Origin: an uncultured Acholeplasmataceae bacterium
Lineage (GTDB): Bacteria > Bacillota_I > Bacilli_A > RF39 > UBA660
NCBI GenBank assembly: GCA_905203475.1
Contig: CAJKWD010000001.1
Location: 17,597-81,596, forward strand
Direction of reading: 5' to 3'
Length of the DNA stretch: 64,000 nt
Shown here: piece after piece, positions 38,247 through 47,361 of the stretch
Position numbering within the stretch: the stretch's first letter is position 1
How the letters are laid out: each line of letters opens with the position of its first letter
Made by a program: the position numbers and the translations under genes
The notes under the pieces: generated by a model
Told to the model about the DNA's origin: nothing
The model's database searches: none
What the model saw: the letters and a program-made list of their open reading frames with translations, nothing else

Positions 38247-39131
38247 TTATGACTCCTTTACTTGAATAATTTCTAAAATTCGATTTAAATCTGCAACATT
38301 CGTAAAATGAATTTCGATCTTTTTATCACGTATACGAACTTTTGTGTCTAATTTATCACGTAATAAATCTTCTGCATATTTATAATCTGACTTCTTTGGA
38401 GTCTCACGACGGTGTATTTTTACTTTTTTCTCAAAAGTTCCTTCTTGAATTTTTTCTTCTACAGCACGTACAGGTAATTTCTTTTCTGTAATTTCATGAG
38501 CCATCTCTAATATTTGAGACTCATCTTCTAATTTACTTAACGCTCTAGCATGTCCCATCGATAATTTTTCATCATTTACTAAATTTTGAACTTCGTTTGG
38601 CAAACGTAAAAGTCCTAACATATTTGTCAAATGACTTCTGCTTTTTCCTACTTTTTTTGATAATTCATCTTGTGTTAGATGAAGATGATCAATCATACTC
38701 TGGTATGCTTTTGCTTCTTCAATTGGACTTAAATTTTCACGCTGTAAATTTTCTAAGAGCGCAATTTCCATCATTTGACTATCAGTAAATGTTCTAATAA
38801 TAGCTGGAATCTTAGTCAATCCTGCCATTTTACTAGCACGATAACGACGTTCACCAGCAATAATATCATACCCTTTAATACTTTTCTTTACAATAATTGG
38901 TTGAAATACACCATGTTCTTTAATAGAAGATGCAAGTTCTTGTAAATGTTCTTCATTAAATACAGTACGAGGTTGATATGGATTTGGTCTTAATTCATCA
39001 ATATCAAGTTCTACAATTTCTTCTTTGGGCGTTGTCTCATAAATCTGTTTTTCTAGTTCATTCACATCAATTGCTTCAGAATTAAACAATTGTTCTAAAC
39101 CCTTTCCTAGCGCTCTTTTTCTAGTTTCCAT
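38247..39131 (-). CDS. parB: Chromosome-partitioning protein ParB (Spo0J)
   Basis: The ParB CTPase domain contains NPYQPR and GERRYRASKMAG (about residues 50-110), then the helix-turn-helix (SKKVGKSRSHLTNMLGLLRL) that reads parS and a C-terminal dimer domain. The ATG at 39131 is chosen; the reading can extend to a TTG at 39140. It overlaps parA by 11 bases. Candidate binding sites are the tandem parS-like repeats at 63.9 kb. Confidence 0.96.
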   Translation of the reverse strand: METRKRALGKGLEQLFNSEAIDVNELEKQIYETTPKEEIVELDIDELRPNPYQPRTVFNEEHLQELASSIKEHGVFQPIIVKKSIKGYDIIAGERRYRASKMAGLTKIPAIIRTFTDSQMMEIALLENLQRENLSPIEEAKAYQSMIDHLHLTQDELSKKVGKSRSHLTNMLGLLRLPNEVQNLVNDEKLSMGHARALSKLEDESQILEMAHEITEKKLPVRAVEEKIQEGTFEKKVKIHRRETPKKSDYKYAEDLLRDKLDTKVRIRDKKIEIHFTNVADLNRILEIIQVKES

Positions 39132-39906
39132 TTCTTTCAATCACTTCCTTTGCAAGATTTAAATAAGCTTCTGTACCTCTACTTTGTGGATCATATACTA
39201 AAATCGGTTCTCCATGACTTGGTGCTTCTGATAAACGAACTAATCTCGGAATGATTGTATCATAAACACGTTCTTTAAAATAACTTTTAATATCTTCAAC
39301 AACTTCTAATCCTAAATTGGTTCTAGAGTCTAACATTGTCAGTAATACCCCTTCAATCGTTAAGTTTGGATTTAAATTCTTTTGTGCTAACATAATTGTA
39401 TTTAATAATTGCATAATTCCTTCCAACGCAAAAAATTCACATTGAACTGGAATAATTACACTATCAGATGCAGTTAAAGCATTCGTTGTCAAAATACCTA
39501 AAGAAGGCGGACAATCAATAATAATAAAATCAAATACATCTCTAATTTCATCAATATGTTTTTTTAACTGTGCTCCTTTTACAAAAGTCGGATCCATTTT
39601 ACTCTTATCAATCAGTTCGATATCAGCACCTGCTAAATTGATGGTAGCTGGGATTACATACAAATTTTTAAACTTTGTTTTTACGATAACCTCATCTAAT
39701 GTTGCCTCATCAATTATCAAATCATAAATGCTTTTATTAATATCTGCTTTATTAATACCCACTCCTGTTGTTGTGTTTCCCTGGGGGTCTAAATCAATTA
39801 ATAATACTTTCTTTTTTAATACTCCAAGGGATGCAGCTAAATTAATACTTGAAGTTGTTTTTCCAACTCCGCCTTTTTGATTTACAAGCGAAATTACCTT
39901 TCCCAT
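39121..39906 (-). CDS. parA: Chromosome-partitioning ATPase ParA (Soj)
   Basis: The 261-residue protein has the deviant Walker A KGGVGKTTSSINLAA, the DCPPSLG motif and DPQGN. It drives origin segregation with ParB. It is the first gene of parA-parB-mscS-DUF951-AbgT-ychF and has an extended -10 promoter. Confidence 0.97.
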   Translation of the reverse strand: MGKVISLVNQKGGVGKTTSSINLAASLGVLKKKVLLIDLDPQGNTTTGVGINKADINKSIYDLIIDEATLDEVIVKTKFKNLYVIPATINLAGADIELIDKSKMDPTFVKGAQLKKHIDEIRDVFDFIIIDCPPSLGILTTNALTASDSVIIPVQCEFFALEGIMQLLNTIMLAQKNLNPNLTIEGVLLTMLDSRTNLGLEVVEDIKSYFKERVYDTIIPRLVRLSEAPSHGEPILVYDPQSRGTEAYLNLAKEVIERNGN

Positions 39907-39939
39907 AATACCACCATTTTCTAATCATATCTAACTTAT

Positions 39940-39968
39940 ATTGTATCAAAGTTTCTAATCATTGTCCA
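39940..39968 (-). promoter_or_regulatory. Promoter of the parAB operon
   Basis: TGGACA (39963-39968), 17 bases and TACAAT (39940-39945) with TGA in front on the minus strand. Confidence 0.75.
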
Positions 39969-39977
39969 TGTTTCAAA

Positions 39978-40001
39978 TAAAAAAGCAAGAACTTATCTTG
40001 C
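39978..40001 (-). terminator. Terminator of the lipoprotein gene
   Basis: GCAAGA (39985-39990) pairs with TCTTGC (39996-40001), followed by TTTTTT on the minus strand. Confidence 0.75.
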
Positions 40002-40412
40002 AATTTTATATTCTACTTTTTTAGCACTCCTTAAATCTTCTGTTACATCTGAAATAATTTGTTTATTATCACCCGGTTCAATACTATCTCCAATATAACC
40101 AAGCGTTTCAATTAACAACTTATTATCTTTGTCATACAGGTTTATTCCAATATTAGTAAGAGTAATTGTCTGGTCTGTTGTATTTTCTACATTGGCAACA
40201 ATTTTACTAATACCATCCTTATATGTAATACTAAAACCAGAAATTTTTAATCCCTCTACTGTTTGATCATCTAATGTTGTTACCTTAGACTCTACTGTTT
40301 TATTTTTTTCTTTTGCCGCTTCTTTCTTGTCACAACCACAACCTGTTACAACAAATAAAAGTGCCAATAGACAAACAAATAATTTTGAAAATTTTTCAAC
40401 GCTTTTCCTCAT
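39993..40412 (-). CDS. Lipoprotein with FxLYD-like domain
   Basis: The 139-residue precursor has a basic start, a hydrophobic core and the lipobox VVTGC (Cys about 25), so it should be anchored outside the membrane. The rest (ISGFSITYKDGISKIVANVE and GINLYDKDNKLL) fits the FxLYD immunoglobulin-like domain. It is monocistronic between parA and ftsH. Function unknown. Confidence 0.85.
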   Translation of the reverse strand: MRKSVEKFSKLFVCLLALLFVVTGCGCDKKEAAKEKNKTVESKVTTLDDQTVEGLKISGFSITYKDGISKIVANVENTTDQTITLTNIGINLYDKDNKLLIETLGYIGDSIEPGDNKQIISDVTEDLRSAKKVEYKIAR

Positions 40413-40441
40413 GATAGAAACCCTCTTTCTATTATATGTAC

Positions 40442-40471
40442 ATTATATCTCATTTGTCTTCTAATAGTCAA
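40442..40471 (-). promoter_or_regulatory. Promoter of the lipoprotein gene
   Basis: TTGACT (40466-40471), 18 bases and TATAAT (40442-40447) on the minus strand. Confidence 0.8.
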
Positions 40472-40487
40472 TAATTGTTTCTATATT

Positions 40488-40519
40488 TAAAAAGAAAAGA
40501 GGATTTATTCATCCTCTTT
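40488..40519 (-). terminator. Terminator of ftsH
   Basis: AAAGAGGAT (40496-40504) pairs with ATCCTCTTT (40511-40519), followed by TCTTTTT on the minus strand. Confidence 0.8.
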
Positions 40520-42544
40520 ATCATCTTCTTGTAATAACTTAACTAATGTTTCTTTATCCATATCTTTACTTGCTTCAATATTTCTTTCTTGACATAGCTC
40601 ATAAAGAAGTTCTTTACTTAAATCTTGATAAGAAAGTTCTTCAAAGTCAGAAGTCATTGTATCATCATGATTTGGATTTTCATCACCATGATTTTCTTCT
40701 TTTTCTTCTTCTGGCATTTTTCCATGTTCTACTAAATAATCAATTTGTTCTTTTGTAAGCGTTTCATTTTCCAGTAGAGCATTAGCAATTAAATCAAGTA
40801 ATTTACGATTTTCTTTAATGACTTTTTTAGCTTTTTCATAACATTCATTAATAATTTTACGTTGTTCTTGATCGATTTCAAATGCTACTTGGCCTGAAAA
40901 ATTACGACTCTTGTTATAATCTCTACCTAAGAAGACACTACTTTCTTGATGTTCAAATTGAACTGGTCCTAAATCACTCATACCATATTCTGTTACCATA
41001 GCACGAGCAATTTTTGTGGCTTGTTCAAAATCATTATGAGCTCCTGTTGTTACTTCGTTAAATACGATTTCCTCAGCAACACGGCCACCAAGAAGACCCA
41101 TAATACGTTCTAATAGTTCTTGCTTTGTAGATAAGTATGTTTCTTCTTTTGGAAGCATTAAATTATATCCACCAGCATTTCCTCTTGGAACAATTGTAAT
41201 TTTTTGAACTTCGTTGGCATTATCTAATTTAATACCTAATACCGCATGACCAGCTTCGTGGTATGCAACAGTACGTTTTTCTTTTTCCGTGTATTTATGA
41301 CTCTTTTTAGCAGGTCCCATCATAACACGGTCATGAGCTTCATCAATTTCAGACATTGTAATTTGATTTTTATTACGTCTTACTGCTAAGAGTGCAGCTT
41401 CGTTTAATAAGTTTTCCAAGTCAGCTCCACTAAATCCAACTGTTCTTTTAGCAATATTAGCAAGAGAAACATTTGGAGAGAATGTTTTACCTCTTGCATG
41501 TACTTTTAAGATTTCTTCTCTACCTTTTACATCAGGTAAATTAACTGTTACTTGGCGATCAAAACGTCCAGGGCGAAGTAAAGCAGGGTCTAAAACATCG
41601 GGACGGTTTGTTGCAGCAATGATAATGATTCCTTCATTAGAACCAAACCCATCCATTTCTGTTAATAATTGGTTTAATGTTTGTTCACGTTCATCGTGAC
41701 CTCCACCTAAACCTGCACCTCTTTGACGTCCTACAGCATCGATTTCATCGATAAAAATCAAACATGGTGCATTGTGTTTTGCTTGTTTAAACATATCTCT
41801 AACACGACTTGCTCCGACTCCGACAAATAATTCAACGAATTCAGAACCACTGATATAATAAAATGGAACATTGGCTTCTCCAGCAACTGCTCGCGCAAGT
41901 AATGTTTTACCTGTTCCTGGAGGACCAACCAATAATACTCCTTTTGGAATACGTGCACCTAAACGTTGGAATTTTTTAGGGCTTTTTAAGAAATCAATTA
42001 GTTCAGCTACTTCTTCTTTTTCTTCATCTAAACCTGCAACATCTTTAAATGTCACCTTCTTATTATCTTCATTTAAACGAGCACGACTACGTCCAAAATC
42101 CATAGACTTATTAGCGCTACCCATTTGTCTTGTAATTAAGAAAAATGCACCACCTACTAAAATAACCATTGGAAGAACATTTACTAAAAATAATAGAAAA
42201 GTACTAGACTCTGGATCAGAAGATGTATCTAATGTAAATCCTTCTTCTTTTTGAATATTTAAAATTTGTGACATGACATCACTATCTAATGGTACTCTCA
42301 AAAAGAATGATTCATTTTCTTTATATCCTTTCATTGTACCAGAAATTTCATAAACACTTGCACGAGAACGTGGTGTTACTAAAACTTCTTCTACTTTACC
42401 TTTATTTGCTTGTTCCATAAATTTGTCATACGTTAATACATTCACCTTACGGTTCATTGTATTAAAAAAGTATAGAATTGCAAACATAATAATTAATAAT
42501 ATAACATATGGAAATATTCCTTTTTTTATGGCTTTTTTATTCAT
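40505..42544 (-). CDS. ftsH: ATP-dependent zinc metalloprotease FtsH
   Basis: The 679-residue protein has two N-terminal membrane helices, an AAA module (Walker [14 protein letters not shown], Walker [33 protein letters not shown]) and the zinc protease motif HEAGHAVLG. After an acidic linker, the last 40 residues ([20 protein letters not shown]) look like a SAP/HeH-type two-helix motif, unusual in FtsH. It degrades membrane and short-lived proteins. It overlaps tilS by 8 bases. Confidence 0.97.
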   Translation of the reverse strand: MNKKAIKKGIFPYVILLIIMFAILYFFNTMNRKVNVLTYDKFMEQANKGKVEEVLVTPRSRASVYEISGTMKGYKENESFFLRVPLDSDVMSQILNIQKEEGFTLDTSSDPESSTFLLFLVNVLPMVILVGGAFFLITRQMGSANKSMDFGRSRARLNEDNKKVTFKDVAGLDEEKEEVAELIDFLKSPKKFQRLGARIPKGVLLVGPPGTGKTLLARAVAGEANVPFYYISGSEFVELFVGVGASRVRDMFKQAKHNAPCLIFIDEIDAVGRQRGAGLGGGHDEREQTLNQLLTEMDGFGSNEGIIIIAATNRPDVLDPALLRPGRFDRQVTVNLPDVKGREEILKVHARGKTFSPNVSLANIAKRTVGFSGADLENLLNEAALLAVRRNKNQITMSEIDEAHDRVMMGPAKKSHKYTEKEKRTVAYHEAGHAVLGIKLDNANEVQKITIVPRGNAGGYNLMLPKEETYLSTKQELLERIMGLLGGRVAEEIVFNEVTTGAHNDFEQATKIARAMVTEYGMSDLGPVQFEHQESSVFLGRDYNKSRNFSGQVAFEIDQEQRKIINECYEKAKKVIKENRKLLDLIANALLENETLTKEQIDYLVEHGKMPEEEKEENHGDENPNHDDTMTSDFEELSYQDLSKELLYELCQERNIEASKDMDKETLVKLLQEDDKEDE

Positions 42545-43883
42545 CCAAACCCTCCTTCTTCAAAGAATACCTTAGTATTATATCATACTTTCCATTTTTT
42601 GTTCTATCAAATTTCGTTTTTTTTAGGCCTGGTAACCAAAGTATTTTGCCAGTGGCATCGGTCACAATCGGCCATGTATCACGGAATGATTTTTCAATTT
42701 TCTCATCTGTAAAAATATCATTTATTTTCTTAGTACCAGATAGACCCTTCACCGTCATGCGATCCCCCGACTTTCTCGTACGCACATAAAGAGGAAGTTC
42801 TATTTCACTCGTATCTAATCGACAAGTAAAATTATCATCTTTCTCTGTTGATTTTACCTTTTCAATCGTATTTCCATTCGGCAACCACAATTGATCATAT
42901 AGTACAAACTGATACGCTTTAAAAGATGGCATCGTATCCGTGAAATATGCTCGTTGATATTCTTTTACCAAAACAATATGTTCTGGCAAAGCAATATGTG
43001 AATTATTAGTACCATTTAATAAAAAATCAATAATATTGTGTACATGTCTACTTTGGATATGATTTAATCTTCCTTGATAGACTCTTTCTAATAAATATTG
43101 AATGATTTGTTCTTGCATAAAAGGATCTTCCTTATTCCATAAATTTAAAAACAAAGTACGATCCTGAAATACAGTTCCTTCTTTATTTTGAACCAAATTT
43201 CTAACATAATGACTACATTCTAATAAAGTCGTACTAAAACTTAAAAATTTCTTATGAACTTGAGGATTTTCTTCTTTTAATTTAGGGACAATATATTTAC
43301 GATATCGATTTCTCGTATAATTATCTTTATAATTACTCATATCTGTAACATAAGAAATTTGATACTGATCAATGTATTTCATTATATCTTCCCTCGTCAC
43401 AGTAATCAAAGGGCGTACTAACACATAATCGCGGATGTTTGTCACCCTTGAAAACCCATGATACCCATATAAAGATGAACCTCTCACGAGTCTCATTAAA
43501 ATTGTTTCAATGAGGTCATCACCATGATGTGCAGTCATAAGATAACTAGCATTATATTTATGAATAACTTGTTCAAAAAACTGGTAGCGAATCGTACGGG
43601 CTTCTTGGTGAAAATTAGTATGGTGATATTCTGCAATTTTTAGATATTCAAAAATGATTTGATGTTCTTTACAGTAGGATTCTACAAACTCTTTTTCTTG
43701 ATCACTTTCTACACGAATATTATGATGGACATGAGCACATACAATATTTATATCTTTTTCCTCTTTTAATTTAAGTAATAGATGAAGTAAAGTCATAGAA
43801 TCAGGTCCTCCTGATACTGCTACAACAACAGTGTCATGAGGTTTTAATGGTAATGACTGTAAAAATCTTAATACTTCTTTCAT
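42537..43883 (-). CDS. tilS: tRNA(Ile)-lysidine synthetase TilS
   Basis: TilS makes lysidine at C34 of tRNA-Ile(CAU). The PP-loop VAVSGGPDSMTLLHLL is at the N terminus, followed by AHVHHNIR and HHGDDLIET; the C-terminal domain (RKSGDRMTVKGLSGTKKIND) is present. The start is the ATG at 43883, 2 bases after the ung stop. In Bacillus hpt lies between tilS and ftsH; here it does not. Confidence 0.95.
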   Translation of the reverse strand: MKEVLRFLQSLPLKPHDTVVVAVSGGPDSMTLLHLLLKLKEEKDINIVCAHVHHNIRVESDQEKEFVESYCKEHQIIFEYLKIAEYHHTNFHQEARTIRYQFFEQVIHKYNASYLMTAHHGDDLIETILMRLVRGSSLYGYHGFSRVTNIRDYVLVRPLITVTREDIMKYIDQYQISYVTDMSNYKDNYTRNRYRKYIVPKLKEENPQVHKKFLSFSTTLLECSHYVRNLVQNKEGTVFQDRTLFLNLWNKEDPFMQEQIIQYLLERVYQGRLNHIQSRHVHNIIDFLLNGTNNSHIALPEHIVLVKEYQRAYFTDTMPSFKAYQFVLYDQLWLPNGNTIEKVKSTEKDDNFTCRLDTSEIELPLYVRTRKSGDRMTVKGLSGTKKINDIFTDEKIEKSFRDTWPIVTDATGKILWLPGLKKTKFDRTKNGKYDIILRYSLKKEGLDE

Positions 43884-43885
43884 AA

Positions 43886-44536
43886 TTACCACTGAATCTC
43901 TTTCTCGCCATTTTCCTTTAAATAATGATTAATTTTAGAAAATGGTTTGCTTCCAAAAAAACCACGATATGCAGATAAAGGAGAAGGATGCACACTCTCT
44001 ATAATTTTATGTTGTGGATTGGTAATTAGTACTTTCTTACTGCGCGCATAGCTACCCCAAAAAACAAAAATCACAGGCTTTTCTCGTTCGTTTAATTTAG
44101 AAATAATTGCATCTGTAAATTGTTCCCAACCATGATTTTGATGAGATAAAGGACGATCCATTTGTACAGACATAATAGAGTTTAACAAAAGAACTCCTTG
44201 TTGTGCCCAATCAGTTAAATCATTGTTTTCACGATGAATATGTAAGTCACTTTCTAGTTCTTTAAATATATTATCTAAAGAAGGTGGTCTTTTACACCCT
44301 TCTTGTACAGAAAAAGAAAGGCCATGTGCTTCTCCAATACCATGATAAGGATCTTGTCCTAAAATGACAACCTTTACTTCATCATAATCGGTATAACGTA
44401 ATGCATTAAAAATATTTTTATATTCTGGAAAACATCTTTTTGTCGCATATTCATGCTTTACAAATGTTCCAAGTTTACGAAAATAATCTTTTTTCATTTC
44501 ATCTTTTAAAATAATATCCCACTTCTTGTTAATCAT
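43886..44536 (-). CDS. ung: Uracil-DNA glycosylase (family 1)
   Basis: The 216-residue enzyme has the catalytic water-activating GQDPYHG, then LLLNSIMSVQ and the DNA-intercalating HPSPLSAYRGF. It removes uracil from DNA. It is first in ung-tilS-ftsH, an unusual partner set for tilS-ftsH. Confidence 0.97.
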   Translation of the reverse strand: MINKKWDIILKDEMKKDYFRKLGTFVKHEYATKRCFPEYKNIFNALRYTDYDEVKVVILGQDPYHGIGEAHGLSFSVQEGCKRPPSLDNIFKELESDLHIHRENNDLTDWAQQGVLLLNSIMSVQMDRPLSHQNHGWEQFTDAIISKLNEREKPVIFVFWGSYARSKKVLITNPQHKIIESVHPSPLSAYRGFFGSKPFSKINHYLKENGEKEIQW

Positions 44537-44559
44537 ATATCAAAATTCCTTTCAGATAT

Positions 44560-44589
44560 ATGATAACACAAAGTAATGGATGGGTGCAA
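44560..44589 (-). promoter_or_regulatory. Promoter of ung-tilS-ftsH
   Basis: TTGCAC (44584-44589), 18 bases and TATCAT (44560-44565) with TGT in front on the minus strand. Confidence 0.7.
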
Positions 44590-44638
44590 AAAAAGAGAAA
44601 AAAGTAAACATATACTTTAATTTATGTCTATTTGTGTC

Positions 44639-44664
44639 AAAAAAAAGAGACTACTTGTCTCTTT
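44639..44664 (-). terminator. Terminator of the rsmA/TM-GNAT transcript
   Basis: AAAGAGAC (44644-44651) pairs with GTCTCTTT (44657-44664), followed by a T run on the minus strand. Confidence 0.85.
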
Positions 44665-45661
44665 CCTTGTTTGATTGTTTTTTAGAAGTTACTTTCTTCT
44701 TAGTATTTGCTTTCTTACGAACTACAACAGGTGTATGAAGTTTTTCTTGTGTACATACCATTAAATAACAATCATGATGAATTCCTTCGTGAAAACGGTG
44801 ATGAGGAAGTACGCGGTATATTTCAAAACCGCATTTTTCAAAACATGCGACATCCCGTTTATTCTCAATTAAAGGATCTACCACCAACGAATCTACATTG
44901 TGTGATAATAAATAATCACGAATCATAACCATAAACTGTACATCGTAATGTTTTCTAAAATATTTAGGAATACCAATAAAATAATCAATTCCATATACAA
45001 TCGTATCAATTCCAAAATCGTATTTACTTAATTCTTCTTGTGTTAATGGGTAATATTGGAAATATCCAACTTTTTCGTTTTCTTTTTCTAAAATAAAACG
45101 CGCAACATTTCTTTGATTATAATATTGTTTTTGGATTAAAGCTTCATCGTATTTTACATCACGTCCATCGTGATATTCTAATACTTTTTCATCTGTTAAC
45201 CACTGTAATAAATCATCTTTATCCTCTTCTGTAAGAGGGCGAATTTTAAAACCATTTTCTGCTATTTCAATTTTATCATTTCTTACATTAGGTCCATCTG
45301 GGACTAAAAAGGGCTTTGTAGATTGCTTTTGCATTTTTCCCAGAATGATAAATACCATGATCATGATAGATATTACTACAAATATCAAATATAATGGAAG
45401 AAAATAATATTGGAAAAATGTAGCTATTTTCTCTCCCAGATATGTTGATTCAAAAAATACAATCACTTCTTGATGAGATAATATTTTAGCAATACAATAA
45501 GTTCCTAAAAATGGAAAAACAATTGTAAAAAAGATAATTAGTAAACAAGTGATTGTTTTAAAGAATGATTTCAAATATAAAATATCTAATGATTTTAATA
45601 ATACTATAAAACAAATAAATAATAAAATTAAAAACAATACAAAATAAATAATACTAATCAT
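44651..45661 (-). CDS. Membrane-anchored GNAT acetyltransferase
   Basis: The 336-residue protein joins three N-terminal membrane helices (about 1-22, 32-56 and 85-110) to a C-terminal GNAT domain (about 135-305) of the AAC(6')/RimJ type: FKIRPLTEEDKDDLLQWL, IDYFIGIPKYF and FEKCGFEIYRVLPHHRF. The tail is Lys/Arg-rich. It begins 1 base after the rsmA stop. It may acetylate a small amine, drug, peptide or wall/membrane-linked target on the cytoplasmic side. The fusion to membrane helices is uncommon. Confidence 0.8.
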   Translation of the reverse strand: MISIIYFVLFLILLFICFIVLLKSLDILYLKSFFKTITCLLIIFFTIVFPFLGTYCIAKILSHQEVIVFFESTYLGEKIATFFQYYFLPLYLIFVVISIMIMVFIILGKMQKQSTKPFLVPDGPNVRNDKIEIAENGFKIRPLTEEDKDDLLQWLTDEKVLEYHDGRDVKYDEALIQKQYYNQRNVARFILEKENEKVGYFQYYPLTQEELSKYDFGIDTIVYGIDYFIGIPKYFRKHYDVQFMVMIRDYLLSHNVDSLVVDPLIENKRDVACFEKCGFEIYRVLPHHRFHEGIHHDCYLMVCTQEKLHTPVVVRKKANTKKKVTSKKQSNKERDK

Positions 45662-45662
45662 C

Positions 45663-46505
45663 TTATTTCCTTCTTTCTATATATTCATTCACTACAGATA
45701 CAAAAACCTCTAAAGGGATTTTTTCTGCTCGATCTTGTAAACTATATCCATGAGACTGAAATAATCGTTCTAAAATATCTAAATCGTACATTTTTAAGTT
45801 ATTACGGAGTGTTTTTCGCTTTTGTTTAAAACAATCTCTTACAAATTGAAAGAAAAAAGTATCATCTAATAATGGGAGTTGTTCCTTTTTTCTCGTGAAT
45901 TCAACTACAATACTATCAACATTCGGTTTCGGTAAAAATACATTGCGGCTTACATCTAAAAGTTTATGGACATCAAAATAATAATCTAAAAACACAGTAA
46001 AAGAACCATAGTCTCTCGTTCCCGGTTTAGCTCTAAAGCGATCTCCTACTTCTTTTTGTACCATAATGACAATTTTATCTACTGGTAAGTGATCCTCTAT
46101 TACCTTCATAATAATAGGAGTTGTAATGTAATATGGTAAATTTCCAATTACATATAATTTAGAATACTGATATTTTTTAATATCTTCAATGGGAGAACTT
46201 TTTAAGAAATCACCATAAATAATATCGATATTTTGATATGGTTTTAAATTATCTTCTAATACTGGTTTTAATGTAGTATCAATTTCATAACAGAGAATTT
46301 GTTTTGCATAACGAGCAAGTCCCACAGTTAAAGAACCAGCACCTGGGCCGATTTCGATCACAAGTGTATTGTCATCAATTTGGCAAGATGTAACTATTTT
46401 TTCAATGATATTGCGATCAATAATAAAATTTTGCCCATAATTCTTTTTAAAATGAAATTGATGGGAATTTAAATTTTGTTGCATTTTATTTGGTGAATAC
46501 TCCAT
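45663..46505 (-). CDS. rsmA: 16S rRNA dimethyladenosine transferase RsmA (KsgA)
   Basis: RsmA dimethylates two adjacent adenines of 16S helix 45. The 280-residue product from the ATG at 46505 (behind AGAGGAGA) has YGQNFIIDRNIIEKIV, IGPGAGSLTVGLA and the catalytic GNLPYYITTPI. Placed after tatD and the 3D protein gene as in Bacillus, but rnmV is absent between them. Confidence 0.97.
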   Translation of the reverse strand: MEYSPNKMQQNLNSHQFHFKKNYGQNFIIDRNIIEKIVTSCQIDDNTLVIEIGPGAGSLTVGLARYAKQILCYEIDTTLKPVLEDNLKPYQNIDIIYGDFLKSSPIEDIKKYQYSKLYVIGNLPYYITTPIIMKVIEDHLPVDKIVIMVQKEVGDRFRAKPGTRDYGSFTVFLDYYFDVHKLLDVSRNVFLPKPNVDSIVVEFTRKKEQLPLLDDTFFFQFVRDCFKQKRKTLRNNLKMYDLDILERLFQSHGYSLQDRAEKIPLEVFVSVVNEYIERRK

Positions 46506-46527
46506 ACTATATCTCCTCTTGATTTTT

Positions 46528-46556
46528 ATTATAACGGAATTAACAAATAGATACAA
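46528..46556 (-). promoter_or_regulatory. Promoter of rsmA and the TM-GNAT gene
   Basis: TTGTAT (46551-46556), 17 bases and TATAAT (46528-46533) on the minus strand. Confidence 0.8.
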
Positions 46557-46569
46557 TAAATTTTCAAAA

Positions 46570-46590
46570 GAAAAAGAGCAAATTGCTCTT
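46570..46590 (-). terminator. Terminator of the 3D-domain protein gene
   Basis: AAGAGCA (46574-46580) pairs with TGCTCTT (46584-46590) with a three-base loop, then TTTC-rich sequence on the minus strand. Confidence 0.65.
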
Positions 46591-47296
46591 AAAATCCATA
46601 ACGTTTTACAGTAAATTGTATTCCATTTCCGCCAGGTGTTGTTGTATTTCTAGCATCACTTTGTGTTGCGTATGCTAAATCAATCCAAACTGTTCTACTA
46701 CTATTCCAAGCTTTTTGCATACTACTACCACTATCTAACACAACACCTAAGAAAGGTGGATTTATTCCATTATTGATTTCTATAATCGTTCCACATGGAA
46801 ATACCGTTTTAGCAGCTGCTAAAATTCTTACATTTCCATATTCTTCATCTTGATAATAAATACCATCATAAATTAAACTATGTTTTCCTCCATTTTTAGT
46901 ATGACAAGAAACATTCCCTGTTTTACTACATCCAGGACAATCAGGACCATACCCTGACATTTTTCCAACATAGCTTTCTTTTCCTCCATTACCTACTTGT
47001 ACTACTGCAGGTATCATTTCTTGAATAACAGATGTCGATCCATCTATCTGAGGAATAATTAAGCCATCTTGACCTTCGGTAATAACTTTTGTCACACCGT
47101 TTGGTAATCTTTTTGTATATATTGTTTGCGTTTCATGAGCAATCACTTGATTTTCAACATTTAAATTCATATTCTTTGTCGGATTGTCAATCTTTACTTT
47201 ATGAGTTTGAAATCCAATATTATGAAATAATGATAATGCTGCGATCATAATTAAACTAAGCCATTTACCCAATAATTGCAGTAAATATACATTCAT
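46589..47296 (-). CDS. Secreted 3D-domain protein (YabE/RpfB-related)
   Basis: The 235-residue protein has an N-terminal hydrophobic anchor, a short G5-like spacer (about 35-100) and a C-terminal 3D domain (MSGYGPDCPGC, ILAAAKTVFPCGTIIEI, GVVLDSGSSMQKAW). It occupies the yabE position between tatD and rsmA. Family members are double-psi beta-barrel wall lytic enzymes. The usual DTG/DxD core reads LDSGSS, so activity is uncertain. Confidence 0.8.
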   Translation of the reverse strand: MNVYLLQLLGKWLSLIMIAALSLFHNIGFQTHKVKIDNPTKNMNLNVENQVIAHETQTIYTKRLPNGVTKVITEGQDGLIIPQIDGSTSVIQEMIPAVVQVGNGGKESYVGKMSGYGPDCPGCSKTGNVSCHTKNGGKHSLIYDGIYYQDEEYGNVRILAAAKTVFPCGTIIEINNGINPPFLGVVLDSGSSMQKAWNSSRTVWIDLAYATQSDARNTTTPGGNGIQFTVKRYGF

Positions 47297-47332
47297 AACA
47301 TGTCACCTCAAGATTATTTATAGACTAGTTAA

Positions 47333-47361
47333 AGTATAGCAAAATTACCTTTTCAAGTCAA
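47333..47361 (-). promoter_or_regulatory. Promoter of the 3D-domain protein gene
   Basis: TTGACT (47356-47361), 17 bases and TATACT (47333-47338) with TGC in front on the minus strand. The -35 lies in the last codons of tatD. Confidence 0.75.
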
